The notes under the pieces were generated by a model that saw only the letters and a list, made by a program, of their open reading frames with translations, did not search any database and had not been told where the DNA came from. Position numbers and translations under genes: made by a program. Shown here piece after piece: positions 1-9,788 of a DNA stretch of 64,000 nucleotides. How positions within the stretch are numbered: position 1 is the stretch's first letter; each line of letters opens with the position of its first letter. Source of the stretch: Sulfopaludibacter sp963815475 (lineage in GTDB: Bacteria; Acidobacteriota; Terriglobia; Bryobacterales; Bryobacteraceae); contig CAWFHD010000003.1 in NCBI GenBank assembly GCA_963815475.1, positions 4,464,001 to 4,528,000 on the forward strand, written 5' to 3'.

Positions 1-699
1 GGCCAGATGCTGATCCGTGACCGTCTCCGGCACCTGTTCCGGCCCGAGCCTCGCGAGCCCTTTTTCGCTTTGCGGGACGTCTCGTTCACGGTCGGGTGTG
101 GCGAGAGCATGGCGATTATCGGCCAAAACGGCGCAGGCAAGAGCACCCTGTTGAATCTTGCGACTCAACTCTGTTTGCCAAGCGAAGGCACAGTTCGGAT
201 CAACGGCCGCGTGGCCGCGCTGCTCGAATTGGGCGCGGGGTTTCATCAAGACCTGACGGGCACCGAAAATGTGCGGATCAACGCCGCACTTCTCGGGCTT
301 ACACGGCAACAGGTGAACCGGCGGTTCGAGAGTATTGTAGAGTTCTCGGGTATTGGCGACTTCATCGATGAGCCGATGCGGACGTATTCCTCGGGCATGA
401 GAATGCGGCTTGCTTTCGCCGTCGCCGTCAACGTGGATCCCGATATCTTGATCATCGACGAGGTTCTCGGAGTTGGAGACCAGGAGTTTTTCGGCAAATG
501 CTTTGAGCGAATTATGGAGTTCCGGCGCGCCGGAAAGACGCTGATTTGTGTCTCCCACGGACTGGAGTCGCTTGAAATGCTGTGTGATCGCGCGTTGTGG
601 CTAGACCATGGCCGCGTGACGCGGACCGGACCGATTCGGCAGGTGATTCAGGCGTATGCCGAATCTTCAGGTGTGCCGGCGCAAGCAGCCGCTACTTAA
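1..699 (+). CDS. ABC transporter ATPase, polysaccharide export type (5' partial)
   Basis: Nucleotide-binding subunit of an ABC exporter of the Wzt/TagH class, which powers export of lipid-linked O-antigen or teichoic-acid-like polymers across the inner membrane. From the first ATG at base 7 there are 230 residues with Walker A GQNGAGKST (about residue 39), the signature YSSGMRMRL, Walker B DILIIDEVLGVGD and the switch histidine in CVSHG. The frame is open to base 1, and Wzt proteins usually carry some 30 more N-terminal residues, so the gene probably begins outside the window. It ends soon after the ATPase core and lacks the C-terminal glycan-binding domain of long Wzt proteins. Its permease is not in the window; it would lie to the left. 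Family assignment is firm, substrate unknown. Confidence 0.93.
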   Translation, partial: GQMLIRDRLRHLFRPEPREPFFALRDVSFTVGCGESMAIIGQNGAGKSTLLNLATQLCLPSEGTVRINGRVAALLELGAGFHQDLTGTENVRINAALLGLTRQQVNRRFESIVEFSGIGDFIDEPMRTYSSGMRMRLAFAVAVNVDPDILIIDEVLGVGDQEFFGKCFERIMEFRRAGKTLICVSHGLESLEMLCDRALWLDHGRVTRTGPIRQVIQAYAESSGVPAQAAAT

Positions 700-898
700 G
701 CGGTATGCTTCGTGCCTGCACGGACAGAGCCGGAACGTGACCATGTTTATCGCAAGTTGAATGCCACGGCGCAACAGGGCGGTAAACTCGGTGCCGACCC
801 GAGAATTGCCCGTCGGCGTCTGGACGCGGAACTGGCCCAGGGACGCTTGTACGTATTCACCGTGGAATGCTCGATTGTGCCCAAGCGGGAGCTTCATC

Positions 899-1115
899 AT
901 GCCCAGGGCTTCCGCAACGAGACTGGATCGTATCGAACTGCGCACTTCTCGTGAACAGAAGCGCGTTGCCTGCCGCGGGAGAGATCGTTACACGGAATGA
1001 GCGCACCTTCCTGACTGCTCGTGACAGCGCCCGAATTCCGGAACTACTTGAGCACCCTCCCAAGCCGACTGCCGGGTTGCGGCCGGCCGCCAAGGGGCGG
1101 CGTCACCGCGTGTGA
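899..1115 (+). pseudogene. Remnant of DUF1778 (TacA-like) antitoxin
   Basis: The ATG at 899 opens a frame starting MPRASATRLDRIELRTSREQ, the usual N-terminus of DUF1778 ribbon-helix-helix antitoxins. That frame is lost after EQKR. A second frame ending at 1115 reads ERTFLTARDSARIPELLEHP and PKPTAGLRPAAK, matching the conserved C-terminal part of DUF1778 (ER-x-L-x-ARD...PPxP). The central ribbon-helix-helix segment is missing or scrambled between about 965 and 995. The stop at 1113-1115 overlaps the GTG of the next open frame (GTGA), as in live antitoxin-toxin pairs. Assignment rests on motif recognition; the gene cannot be functional as it stands. Confidence 0.6.
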
Positions 1116-1474
1116 GCAAGGCCCTGGTATGGCGTGAGGAGTCGCTGACGCGCCATCACGACCGCGCTGGCTTCAACTGCGGCATGCCCGCGTTGAATGG
1201 ACTGGCCAGGTTTTTCTTGGTGTTTCCGTCCCGCGACCGGTTCAATCAGCCTCGAGCTACCCATGAATTCCGCCGAGGCCCCTCGATTTTTAAAGTACTA
1301 CTGTGCTTCGCAGGTTTGACGCTCTTGAAAAACTCACTCGACGGCTTCGCTCAATCTCTCGGCCCGGTAATCCGGCGCGTTTGTCCAATTCGCGTGCTTC
1401 GTAGTGGATCATCGCCACCGTCCGGGCCGCCCCGGCAGTCATTTCAGTGCTACTGGACATTTAGGCCAATTTGA
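1112..1474 (+). pseudogene. Remnant of GNAT-family (TacT-like) toxin
   Basis: The GTG at 1112 overlaps the stop of the antitoxin remnant. The first 35 residues include WREESL, then HHDRAGFNCGMPALNGLA, the characteristic opening of GNAT acetyltransferase toxins (typically HDR-x-x-F-x-CG-x-x-ALN) that acetylate aminoacyl-tRNA. After about residue 36 the sequence no longer resembles the family and no acetyl-CoA-binding motif follows, so only the N-terminal tenth to quarter survives. With the upstream DUF1778 remnant this is best read as a dead tacAT-type toxin-antitoxin module. The open frame runs to 1474 by chance. Confidence 0.55.
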
Positions 1475-4400
1475 GTCACATTGGTCCCGCCGACCAGAGC
1501 CGGTGTCGTCCACCCTGGCGGCTGAGTCACCGAAACGGTCGTGCTGCCTGTAGCTTTGGGCGTGAATGTGACCGTGGCGAAGTACGACCCAGCGGTGAAA
1601 ATGGCTGATCCCGGTGACAATGTCCCGGCCGAAGAGTTGGTGTTGCCGAGCGGCACAGTGACGCTTGCGCTACCCATGACTGGTTGGGTACCTACCAGGG
1701 TGTTCTGCCCATCCGTAGAAAGTTGGTAGCTAAAAGCCGTCAAAGAAACGGCTCCTCCCGCTAGAGGTACGTTGCATGTTCCACTGCAGATTGTATTCGG
1801 GGGATTCGTACCGATCGATTCCACAATAACCACGCCTGACGGAGCGAAAAACACTGTATCGTTCGGGCCGGAAGTATAATTTGACGCGGAAGCTGAATAT
1901 GTCCCCGAACCGGAGCTAGCTAGGGCATACACATAGTAGGTCGCCGTGGTGAAGCCGCTTCCTACGGTCACGGTGATGGAATTCGAACCTGGATCAGTTG
2001 GGCTCAGCGCCAATTTAACGTTGGGGGAGTTGCTGGTTAACTGAACCGGCACTCCTCCGGCCCCAGCCGCGCAAGAGAGGTTGACGCCGCCTTGGGCTTC
2101 TAAGAACTGGCCAACGGTCAAGCCGTTATTGATCGTCACGTTACAACTTTTGACAGTCGCCTGAATCGTTCCTGAGCTATATCCAGTGGCACTAGCGGTG
2201 ATGGTTGACGTGCCCGTAGTGAGTGGATGAAATGTGGTGGTCCCGTTGGCAGAATTACCGCTGATCACCACGGGTGAGGTGGTAATTGTTCCCACGCTTG
2301 GAGTCCCGCTTGTCACAGCAGCACTGATCGATTGGTCAGCCGCAACCGATTGGAGCGCGATAGGGGCTCCGGTATTATCGACCAGTGCGGTCCAAACGAA
2401 AAGTGTCCCGTCAGAGCCACTGACGCTTATGTTGAAAGGAGAACCCAAGCCGCCCTGAGACCCAAGGGAAATGGCCAGGCCGGATGGACCGAGCGGCATC
2501 GACGCATTGACGGTCCCGTAGCTTGGCGAGGAGATGGTATACGGTATGGAGCCCGAGCTGGCGTATGCCCTCACGAAGAACTGAACGGAGCTGGTTTGGC
2601 CCGCGGGGATTGTAATGGTTATGGCGCCCACCCGAGTCTGGTCGCCCGCGAGCTTCGAAAAAGCTAGTTTAGTTGAATCAGAACTCGTAATGGTTACCGT
2701 TGTGTCGGTGGGAGTGGGCCCGTTGAGCGTCACGGTCGCGGGCGCCTGAAGGTTATTGCCCACGGTCAACGTGGGTGCGATGAGACCGCTCGTCTGGACG
2801 TTTACACTTACTGACCCACCAATCACGGGATTCGTGAACGTGGCCGGTTGTGTGAGACTCACCGAGCCTGTCTGGGTAACGGAAGGACTGGCCACGAAGT
2901 TCACAGACACGCTACTCGTGCCACCGGGGAATGGTACGGGGTTTGTCGCCAGAGTGCCCAGGTTCACCGGGCTGGCGGCAATAGAGACGTTGAAAGATTG
3001 ACCTCCGGCCACGCTCTGGGATTTGACAAAAAAGCGATTGCTATCGAGCAGAGCCGCGTTCACGGTTAGAGCGGTCGTTACCCCTTCGAAGGTCGTGAAA
3101 GAAGCGCCAATACCGTTTGGCCCAGAAATCACAAAGCCGGAGTTTCCCAAGGTAATCGTGCCAGTTCCGGAAGTATAGCCTGCCGCGCTGGCCGTAATGA
3201 TTACGGCCCCAGTGTTCGTGAGCGCCTGGGCAGTGGTCGTTAGTGTAGTCGTGCCCGCCGAGATTAACGTTTGCAACTGGGCTTTCCCCACGCTTCCGGA
3301 ATTTCCGACCAATACGGCAGCCGGATTCCCTGAAGTGATCGTCAGCGTTGTATCGACCGGCAGGGCAGGATTGAACGTTATGGTGATGGCATCTTCCAAA
3401 TTGACACCCACAGTCGCACTGCTCACTGTGATGGTTCCCGTGCCCACAGTTACTGGCGCGAAATACCCTGAGATGTCCAGGATGAGATGCGTAGGATTAC
3501 TCGCGAATGCGCTGATCGACCCGTTGACGGTTGGCACGATCGCCATGTTCGACGTCACCGACCCGTCCTGCGCGTTTAGCGTAGCTACCAGTGGCCGCGT
3601 TTGCCCCTGCGGCCACAATGTCAGGAATCCAAGAATCCCGGGCGGTACTACCGTCGCGCTCATCACATATGCCTGCGCGCCGGCAGGTATCCCGCATCCA
3701 CTCGAACTGACCCCCACATCGAGAGATGTGACGGGCGGTGATCCTGCAGGTACCCGTGTGTCCACCACCCGACAGGGTGTCACCCCGTACAGCGACAATC
3801 CTCCCGCCCCCGCGGGCGCGAAGTACCCGTTGATGTCGATCACCATGTCTGTCGCGCCGCTGGCGAACACGTCGATAGAGCCGTTCGTTCCCGCTGGCAC
3901 GATGGCCGCATTTCCCACTACCGTCCCTGTGGGAGCGTTCAAGGTTGCTACAAGGGGTTTCGCTTGCCCCGTCGGCCAAGCCGTCAGGAACCCTAACGGC
4001 CCCGGGGGCACCGCGGCGAAGTTCAGCGAATAGGCTTGCGCTGTCGCGGGCAGATTACAGGTACTGGACAGTATCGGGAACGTTCGACTCTGCCCGGCTC
4101 CCATTGATGGGCCTCCCAACGGCCCCACAGCGTTGCGAGTGTCCGCAATCCGGCACGGAGTAACGGGGTAGAAGGCCAAACCGCTGGGGTCAGTGGCGGG
4201 AACAAAATAGCCGTTAATGTCCAAAATCAAATCGGTGGCGCTGGTAGCGGCAAACACACTGATACTTCCGCTGGTTCCCGCTGCAACGATGGCGGCATTG
4301 GATTTGATGCGTCCGTCAACGGAGTTGAGGGTGGAAACAAAAGGTTGGGGCTGCCCTGTGGGCCACAGCGTCAGGAAGCCGAGCGGCCCCGACGGCACGA

Positions 4401-6483
4401 CCGCCACATTGAGTGAATAAGCCTGTGCTGTGGAGGGCACTCCACAGGCGCTACTGGGAATGTTAAAGTCGCGGCTGGAGTTGCCCGCGATAGCTGGCCC
4501 GCCGAACGGACCGGTAGGGTTCCGCGTGTCTGCCACGCGGCACGGCGTGATGGGGACGAAATTGAGCGCGACTCCAAGGGCATTTGAGACGGGAGTTTTG
4601 ATGGCAGAATTAACCGGTCCTCGACTCGAAGTGGTTGCGCTGTTACGGACACTGACGGGCTCCGACACGCTATGGACGGGGGCATTCCCTTTATTGCTCA
4701 CAAGGTTGACGGTCTGGTCCGGCCGTCTTGGCGAAACGATTAAGAAAAACTCGCGCACACCCATATTCGAAGAATCGGCGCTGTCGGTTGCCGTCACCGT
4801 GAATCGATATTGCCCAGGGGTGGTGGGCGTCCCCAGAATCTCACCGGTAGCCAAATTCAAATTCAAGCCTGCTGGCGTGGTGCCGGTCCACGAATATGCG
4901 AGGGATCCCGAACCACAGCAGAAGTTTGTGTTATAGGTGACCGGAACGTCGGTGGAGGCATCCGCAAGTCTTCCGGGTACACTAGAGGAAATCCGCGGGT
5001 TGCTGGGCGAGTTGATAGTGATATTCAGTGATCGAAGGGTGGTTTGTCCACCCGCGTCCAGCGGCGTGTCGATCTCAACCGTTACGTCAAAGTTGCCATT
5101 CTCTAGCGGCGTGCCGCTAATTACGCCAGTGCTCGAGTCCAATACCAGGCCAGAGGGCAGCCTGCCAGTGCCGTCTGAAGTCGACCAATGGTACGCCGGA
5201 TGGTCGCCGACTGGACGAATGTAAAAGGTGTACGGCTGACCCCGGGTACCGCTTGGCGGAGAATCCACAGTTAACGTCCTGATGTGGATGGTCAACGGTT
5301 GCGACACGGTGGCCCCCCCGCCATCCGTCAAAACCACGTTAAAGGTGTAGCTTCCCACCTGAGTAGGTGTACCCACAATCTCTGCGTTAAGCGGTCCTAC
5401 CCTTGGGCTGGTGTTAACCGTTCGCAGTCTCAGTCCTGGTGGCAGGGATCCGTTGATGGACCAGTCATAAGGTTGCAATCCACCAGTGGCGCTGAAGGCG
5501 TGCGAGTTCGGTTCGCCGAGAGCCATGTCAAGGGTCTTTTCCGCGTGGTTCAAGTTCACCGGTTGGCGCGAGGATCCCATGATGTTCAATGCGAACTGCT
5601 TGGAGTAGGTGCCGCCCGAATGGTCCGAAACCGTTAGGTTAAAGTGGTGGGTGCCGTTGCCTCCGCTCACCGTACCGGAGAGGAACCCGTCGGAAGTCAG
5701 CGTCAGGCCAGGCGGTAGACCGTCTCCGGAAAAACTGTACGGCGCGGTGCCCCCGGTCGGGCTCAAACTCACACCGAAGAAGGAGCCCCGATTGACGTTG
5801 CCGAGCGCCCCGCTAGTCGCGAAGCCCACTGCGGGAACGTTCAACGTGAAGTGTTTACCATTGCTGGTGCCATTGGAATCCGTGGCCGCGATTTGGAAGT
5901 TGTAAAACCCCGCCGTGGCCGGCGTGCCGCGGATTTCTCCGGTAGTGGCGTCCAACTCTAGACCACTTGGTAGTGGGTCGCTGCCCGCAGGCACCGCCCA
6001 AGTGACGCTCCCGTTTGCATTTCCCGGCGTTAGTCCGTAGCGATATGCGGCGTTGACGAAGCCGTCCGGCAACTGGGAGGTGTCCAGTATCGTCAAGGGC
6101 AGGATTTTGAGGGTACAGGCTAGCGCATAACTCTGCCCGGCTGCGTCCGTGACCTTCAGCATAAAGCTCGCACCTGGAGTGAATTGCGGGATAGTTGCGA
6201 CCCCCACGATGCCGGCGGATGCGTTGGCCGGCCACCAGTCGGGAAGAGGAGTGGGCACGTCGCTCCGAATGTGTAGACCGGCGGGCAGAGAACCACTTGT
6301 GAGGGACCAGGTATATGGTGGCGTGCCGCCGGTGGCGGTGAGCGGGAAGTTATACGGGCCTACGGACGATGTTCCCAGGTCGGGGCCAAAACCGATGGTC
6401 AACTGTGCCGACAGCGCCGGTGCCCATGCTGCTACGAGACATATACCAACGAAGAATGACGGAATTCGCTTTTGAATATGCAT
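1450..6483 (-). CDS. Giant secreted Ig-repeat protein with three CRVADTR-type modules
   Basis: A 1677-residue secreted protein of unknown role, probably cell-surface or extracellular. A signal peptide (residues 1-26, FVGICLVAAWAPALSAQ) is followed by a series of putative Ig (He_PIG) repeats to about residue 590, recognisable by GGTPPYTWS, LPxGLxL and GxISGTPxxxGxxxF motifs. Residues about 640-1010 hold three consecutive modules of some 125 residues, each with TPCRVxDTR, a GxxAxAYxxxxxVVPxGxLGFLTxWPxGQ core and a LxLDIxGYFAP end. The rest is further beta-rich repeats ending in TQIGLNVQ. There are no catalytic motifs. A G-rich ribosome site precedes the ATG. It is transcribed alone, convergent with the toxin remnant. 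Adhesion or matrix binding is inference only. Confidence 0.85.
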   Translation of the reverse strand: MHIQKRIPSFFVGICLVAAWAPALSAQLTIGFGPDLGTSSVGPYNFPLTATGGTPPYTWSLTSGSLPAGLHIRSDVPTPLPDWWPANASAGIVGVATIPQFTPGASFMLKVTDAAGQSYALACTLKILPLTILDTSQLPDGFVNAAYRYGLTPGNANGSVTWAVPAGSDPLPSGLELDATTGEIRGTPATAGFYNFQIAATDSNGTSNGKHFTLNVPAVGFATSGALGNVNRGSFFGVSLSPTGGTAPYSFSGDGLPPGLTLTSDGFLSGTVSGGNGTHHFNLTVSDHSGGTYSKQFALNIMGSSRQPVNLNHAEKTLDMALGEPNSHAFSATGGLQPYDWSINGSLPPGLRLRTVNTSPRVGPLNAEIVGTPTQVGSYTFNVVLTDGGGATVSQPLTIHIRTLTVDSPPSGTRGQPYTFYIRPVGDHPAYHWSTSDGTGRLPSGLVLDSSTGVISGTPLENGNFDVTVEIDTPLDAGGQTTLRSLNITINSPSNPRISSSVPGRLADASTDVPVTYNTNFCCGSGSLAYSWTGTTPAGLNLNLATGEILGTPTTPGQYRFTVTATDSADSSNMGVREFFLIVSPRRPDQTVNLVSNKGNAPVHSVSEPVSVRNSATTSSRGPVNSAIKTPVSNALGVALNFVPITPCRVADTRNPTGPFGGPAIAGNSSRDFNIPSSACGVPSTAQAYSLNVAVVPSGPLGFLTLWPTGQPQPFVSTLNSVDGRIKSNAAIVAAGTSGSISVFAATSATDLILDINGYFVPATDPSGLAFYPVTPCRIADTRNAVGPLGGPSMGAGQSRTFPILSSTCNLPATAQAYSLNFAAVPPGPLGFLTAWPTGQAKPLVATLNAPTGTVVGNAAIVPAGTNGSIDVFASGATDMVIDINGYFAPAGAGGLSLYGVTPCRVVDTRVPAGSPPVTSLDVGVSSSGCGIPAGAQAYVMSATVVPPGILGFLTLWPQGQTRPLVATLNAQDGSVTSNMAIVPTVNGSISAFASNPTHLILDISGYFAPVTVGTGTITVSSATVGVNLEDAITITFNPALPVDTTLTITSGNPAAVLVGNSGSVGKAQLQTLISAGTTTLTTTAQALTNTGAVIITASAAGYTSGTGTITLGNSGFVISGPNGIGASFTTFEGVTTALTVNAALLDSNRFFVKSQSVAGGQSFNVSIAASPVNLGTLATNPVPFPGGTSSVSVNFVASPSVTQTGSVSLTQPATFTNPVIGGSVSVNVQTSGLIAPTLTVGNNLQAPATVTLNGPTPTDTTVTITSSDSTKLAFSKLAGDQTRVGAITITIPAGQTSSVQFFVRAYASSGSIPYTISSPSYGTVNASMPLGPSGLAISLGSQGGLGSPFNISVSGSDGTLFVWTALVDNTGAPIALQSVAADQSISAAVTSGTPSVGTITTSPVVISGNSANGTTTFHPLTTGTSTITASATGYSSGTIQATVKSCNVTINNGLTVGQFLEAQGGVNLSCAAGAGGVPVQLTSNSPNVKLALSPTDPGSNSITVTVGSGFTTATYYVYALASSGSGTYSASASNYTSGPNDTVFFAPSGVVIVESIGTNPPNTICSGTCNVPLAGGAVSLTAFSYQLSTDGQNTLVGTQPVMGSASVTVPLGNTNSSAGTLSPGSAIFTAGSYFATVTFTPKATGSTTVSVTQPPGWTTPALVGGTNVTQIGLNVQ

Positions 6484-7501
6484 GATTTTGCCCCACCAAG
6501 GGATGGACTAACTGCGGGAAAATTTCCCAAAATGTCGTCAAAGTTCTCTGAAGTCGAGCCCCGCTCAGATTTATGATGGCTGTGCCCAGGTAGCCAAGGG
6601 TCTCCACCCTCTTTATCCAGGCAATCTCGGAACCGAATCACGGCGACGTTGTTGCGGTCGAGTGAGGGTGACGCTCCGAGCCTCGCCTCGCCTTCGGTGG
6701 GCGTGAGTCCCGCGTCGGCCGCCATATCCGAAAGGCGATAATCCGTAAAGGTGAGTCCTGAGTTAACGGCGATGCGGAACAAAGCGTAAGTTCGCACGGG
6801 GCCCTCATTGATCTTTGTCGCAAGCCCTCTCCGGTACAATCCCCCAGTTGGCGTAACCAAAAGGGTTACACCGGGATATTCCTGGTCTAAGTGGAGTGCC
6901 GTGGCGCGAGGCATCCGACGCCCGAGGAGGTCTTGATCCGACGAATCGAGCATTGGGGGCATCGCCTACAAACTTGGGAACCTCTTTGCGCCAACTGATG
7001 CCGGCTAAGAAGGACCGAAAACTGGTCGCTGATCCGCTTACCGCAAAGGCTGGCGAAGACGGGGCGGCAGGCTCGTCAAGCACGCGCGCTAACACTCTCT
7101 GATGCTAGAGCCGAAAGCCGTCTCACTTGGCGGTTGTTCTGGGATCATTATCCGGCGGATCGCAGCGCTGGCGACTGGGTAGCACGAAGGCGATGAAACA
7201 GAAAACTGGGCAGTCTAGGGATCGGGGTCGGAGAGATGTTTGTGGAAATGCCTGAAAAGGAGCAACTTTCCGGTTTGTCTTTCTTTGGAGAATCAAGCCT
7301 CGGGGTGTGATTTGCTAGGACCAAACCCGGGATCCAAAATGGAAATCCTGGCTTCGGCAGGCGAACTGTTCGAAATTGGTAAAGTGGTAAACACACCTTG
7401 GGCCACATTACAGCTATCGGTCACACCGGCTTATGCGGGGAACTCTCGGCGGAAATCGAGGAAGTCGCCCAGTATTTTTCTTCAGGTAGACGGAAGAACA
7501 A
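6484..7501. other. Unassigned 1-kb stretch
   Basis: No gene that I recognise. A minus-strand frame at 6432-6962 (176 codons) overlaps the start of the Ig protein gene and contains plausible-looking peptide (for example TYALFRIAVNSGLTFTDYRL), but it matches no family I know. The part from about 7240 on the plus strand reads through pieces such as IFLQVDGRTIAAVPPAEAV that look like the upstream part of the broken sulfotransferase gene, joined to it by a further shift near the C6 run at 7512-7517. The stretch is probably mostly gene debris. Confidence 0.35.
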
Positions 7502-8461
7502 TTGCTGCAGTGCCCCCCGCAGAAGCGGTTCGAGTTCAACCTCGGTCGGTATCTGGCGCCCAACGAGAAGGTCGAAGTCGTTATCCTGAGCCGGTGTGGA
7601 CAGCGCCGCCAGGTGCTTGAATGGGGCTTCTCCGGGCCGCCGCTGCCAGATGAGTGGCATGAACGCATGGGAGCACATCCGCATCCCTCGCTTTTTCTCC
7701 TCGGTGCGGCCAAATCGGGAACTACGCCCCTGCCTTCTGGCTCGATGCGCACCCGGATATTTTTATGTCGCGGCCCAAAGAGCCGTTCTTCTTTGAAGCA
7801 GAGCATGAACAGGGTGTGCAGTTCTATTCCCGCAAATATTTCAGCACCTGGAGCGGACAGCGGATCGTCGGGGAATCCCGGCACCGCAACCTGTACCTGC
7901 CGTTTGTGCCAAGCAGAATTCATCGATTCAACAGGGACGCAAAACTTCTCGTGGTCCTCCGTGATCCAGTGGAGCGTGCCATTTCCCACTGCCTCGCCGA
8001 AGCTCTGCGGGCAGACATGGAACGGATCGAAGCCGGCCACAAATTCACCACTGACGAGGACGCGGCCACCGACGCCAAGCTCATTTATCAAGATTTCCGC
8101 TCTCCCCACCAAACGTACCTGGTGGCACTGGCGATCGTGCAAGATGGAGCCGCTCTCCCTGGACTCTGGTTATTATGCCGAACAGATCGAACGGTACCTC
8201 CGACTCTTCGAAACGGACAGCCTTCACGTGGTTTTCTTTGAGGAGTTAATTATTCGACCACAGATCGTCATGGAGGGCATTTTTCGCTTTCTCGGTGTGG
8301 CACCAAGTCATGCCGCACAGACCCGGTACGTCCCCCAGAACGAGTCACCTCGCGGCGCGTGGGAGCACGTCGACGTTCGGACTTTGGCTTGGCTGGTAGA
8401 ACACTTTGAAGCGCATAATCGGCGCCTGGAAGAGCTCTTGGGAAGAATTCCCCGTGATTGA
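7502..8461 (+). pseudogene. Sulfotransferase, broken by two frameshifts
   Basis: A PAPS-dependent sulfotransferase of the kind that sulfates surface glycans. The frame of 7502 gives PSLFLLGAAKSGTT, the 5'-phosphosulfate-binding loop. At about 7727-7735 reading must shift one frame to continue AFWLDAHPDIFMSRPKEPFF and then LLVVLRDPVERAISHC, the 3'-phosphate-binding motif. Near 8130-8165 it returns to the first frame for DSGYYAEQIERYLRLF and VVFFEELI up to the stop at 8461. All motifs are in family order, so the gene was complete before two indels killed it. Part of an upstream domain may lie in 7240-7515. It sits next to other polysaccharide genes, also partly dead. Confidence 0.8.
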
Positions 8462-8759
8462 ACGCACCGGTCCCGAGTTGCACGTGGATGAATTTCGACC
8501 CGCAACGCCGTTTACGGCGTGACCGCGATCACCCGTAGCGGGCTGCCCGAGCCGTTGACCACTTTAGCGGGGCGGTGACCACCGCTACGCCGGTGGGTGG
8601 AAGCTGGGTTTTATGCGCCTTCTCAGTGTATCCAAGCAATGAAGACTAGCCAAACATATTTGAAATTGCCAATCAATGCTGTTCGTGGCGCTGCAAGCGT
8701 GATTGCTACGGACGATTCGGTTCACAGGCGGAGAGCCCAAACGCGGGCAGTGGGCGTGG
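8462..8759. other. Spacer between the dead sulfotransferase and the IS1595 element
   Basis: No coding frame or RNA feature recognised. It contains short GC-rich inverted repeats around 8550-8605 (AGCGG and CCGCT, CGGTG and CACCG) of uncertain meaning and ends with the left copy of the IS target duplication at 8752-8759. Confidence 0.4.
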
Positions 8760-9788
8760 TCTGGGTATCCATTTGACTCCGGTAACCACTACCGGTTGCG
8801 TCCGGTCAATACCTTACGAAACGTGGTCTGAGCCGCCATCTGCGGATACGTGGTCGGAGGCGTGGCCACGGCCTGTTGCATGAGTCGATAGAACAGCTTT
8901 CCGCGGCTCTTGGAGGTTCGCCGATTAAATCGAAAAGTGAACTCGTCCAGATAGCAGGGCAGATGGATCATGGAAACCGCCCCTTGGTGGGTTCCCAGTA
9001 ACCATCGTTTGAGCAGCGAAATGACCAGGTGTACCCGGGGCAGCGCGTCGCTGGCGTTCTTACGCCGGCTACCGATGACGTAGATCTCGTGGTGAAAATC
9101 GAACTGCTCCAAGCCGTCATATCCGTTGTGGCCGTCAGTGATCACCGTGCTGCCGGGCGTAATCGTCTCCCGAATAAACGGACGCAACGAACCGAAGGTG
9201 TTATCCGGAATGTGTCGCAGGCGAAGCCGCCCGATTCTCTTGCCATCAGCTTGGGCAGCTACCACAACTAGCGCCTTGTTCTGCAAATGTCGGCCGAGGA
9301 CCTTCTCTTCTTCGCCGCCCACATAAGCCTCGTCCACCTCAATCCTTCCTCTGAGTTGGTCGCGGTCTGGCCGCACCATGGCGCGCCGCAGCTTATGCAG
9401 CCATACCCAGGCAGTCTGATAGCTGCGCAGACCCAGTGCCCTCTGCAAGCCCAAAGCGCTGGCTCCGTTCTTCTGGCTGGTCACATACCACATGGCGCGG
9501 AACCACAGCACCAACGGTTTGTGAGTATCCTGGAAAACAGTGCCCGCCATCAGCGATGTCTGGTGGCCACATTGCCCGCACTCAAACAATCCGCGCGGAT
9601 GGCTCCAGGCTTTGTCACGGCCACATTTGGTACAGCGGAAGCCATTCGGCCAACGCAGGTCAAGCAGGTACCTGCGGCAGTCCTCGTCTGTGGAAAACCG
9701 AGATTCAAATTCAGGCAAATCGCGCGGATAGTCTTCCAAGCCTCAAATACTACAGATTGTGGTTACCGGAGTCAAATGGATACCCAGA
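8760..9788 (-). mobile_element. Complete IS1595-family insertion sequence
   Basis: A 1029-bp element bounded by perfect 30-bp inverted repeats at 8760-8789 and 9759-9788; the outer end reads TCTGGGTATCCATTTGACTC inward. It is flanked by an exact 8-bp duplication, GGGCGTGG, at 8752-8759 and 9789-9796. Eight-base duplications are the norm for this family. One minus-strand transposase gene fills the interior. Perfect ends and duplication imply a recent transposition and probably an active element. The disrupted target is itself non-coding or decayed. Confidence 0.95.
8789..9739 (-). CDS. IS1595-family transposase
   Basis: A 316-residue DDE transposase of the ISXO2-like type. The N-terminal zinc ribbon shows CTKCGRDKAW and CGQCGHQTS (residues about 36-62), followed by a helix-turn-helix region (residues about 85-120) and the catalytic domain with the metal-binding pieces EVDEAYVGG, ITDGHNGYDGL and, near the C-terminus, the conserved FRFNRR of the ISXO2 domain. 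Length is normal and no frameshift is visible. The stop lies on the inner edge of the left inverted repeat. With intact ends on both sides this should be a functional enzyme. Confidence 0.95.
   Translation of the reverse strand: MEDYPRDLPEFESRFSTDEDCRRYLLDLRWPNGFRCTKCGRDKAWSHPRGLFECGQCGHQTSLMAGTVFQDTHKPLVLWFRAMWYVTSQKNGASALGLQRALGLRSYQTAWVWLHKLRRAMVRPDRDQLRGRIEVDEAYVGGEEEKVLGRHLQNKALVVVAAQADGKRIGRLRLRHIPDNTFGSLRPFIRETITPGSTVITDGHNGYDGLEQFDFHHEIYVIGSRRKNASDALPRVHLVISLLKRWLLGTHQGAVSMIHLPCYLDEFTFRFNRRTSKSRGKLFYRLMQQAVATPPTTYPQMAAQTTFRKVLTGRNR

Noticed and set aside
3197..4033. 278-codon plus-strand frame inside the Ig protein gene
   Set aside because: It is antisense to the repeat modules; its length comes from the GC-rich repeats, and it lacks an RBS and any recognisable domain.
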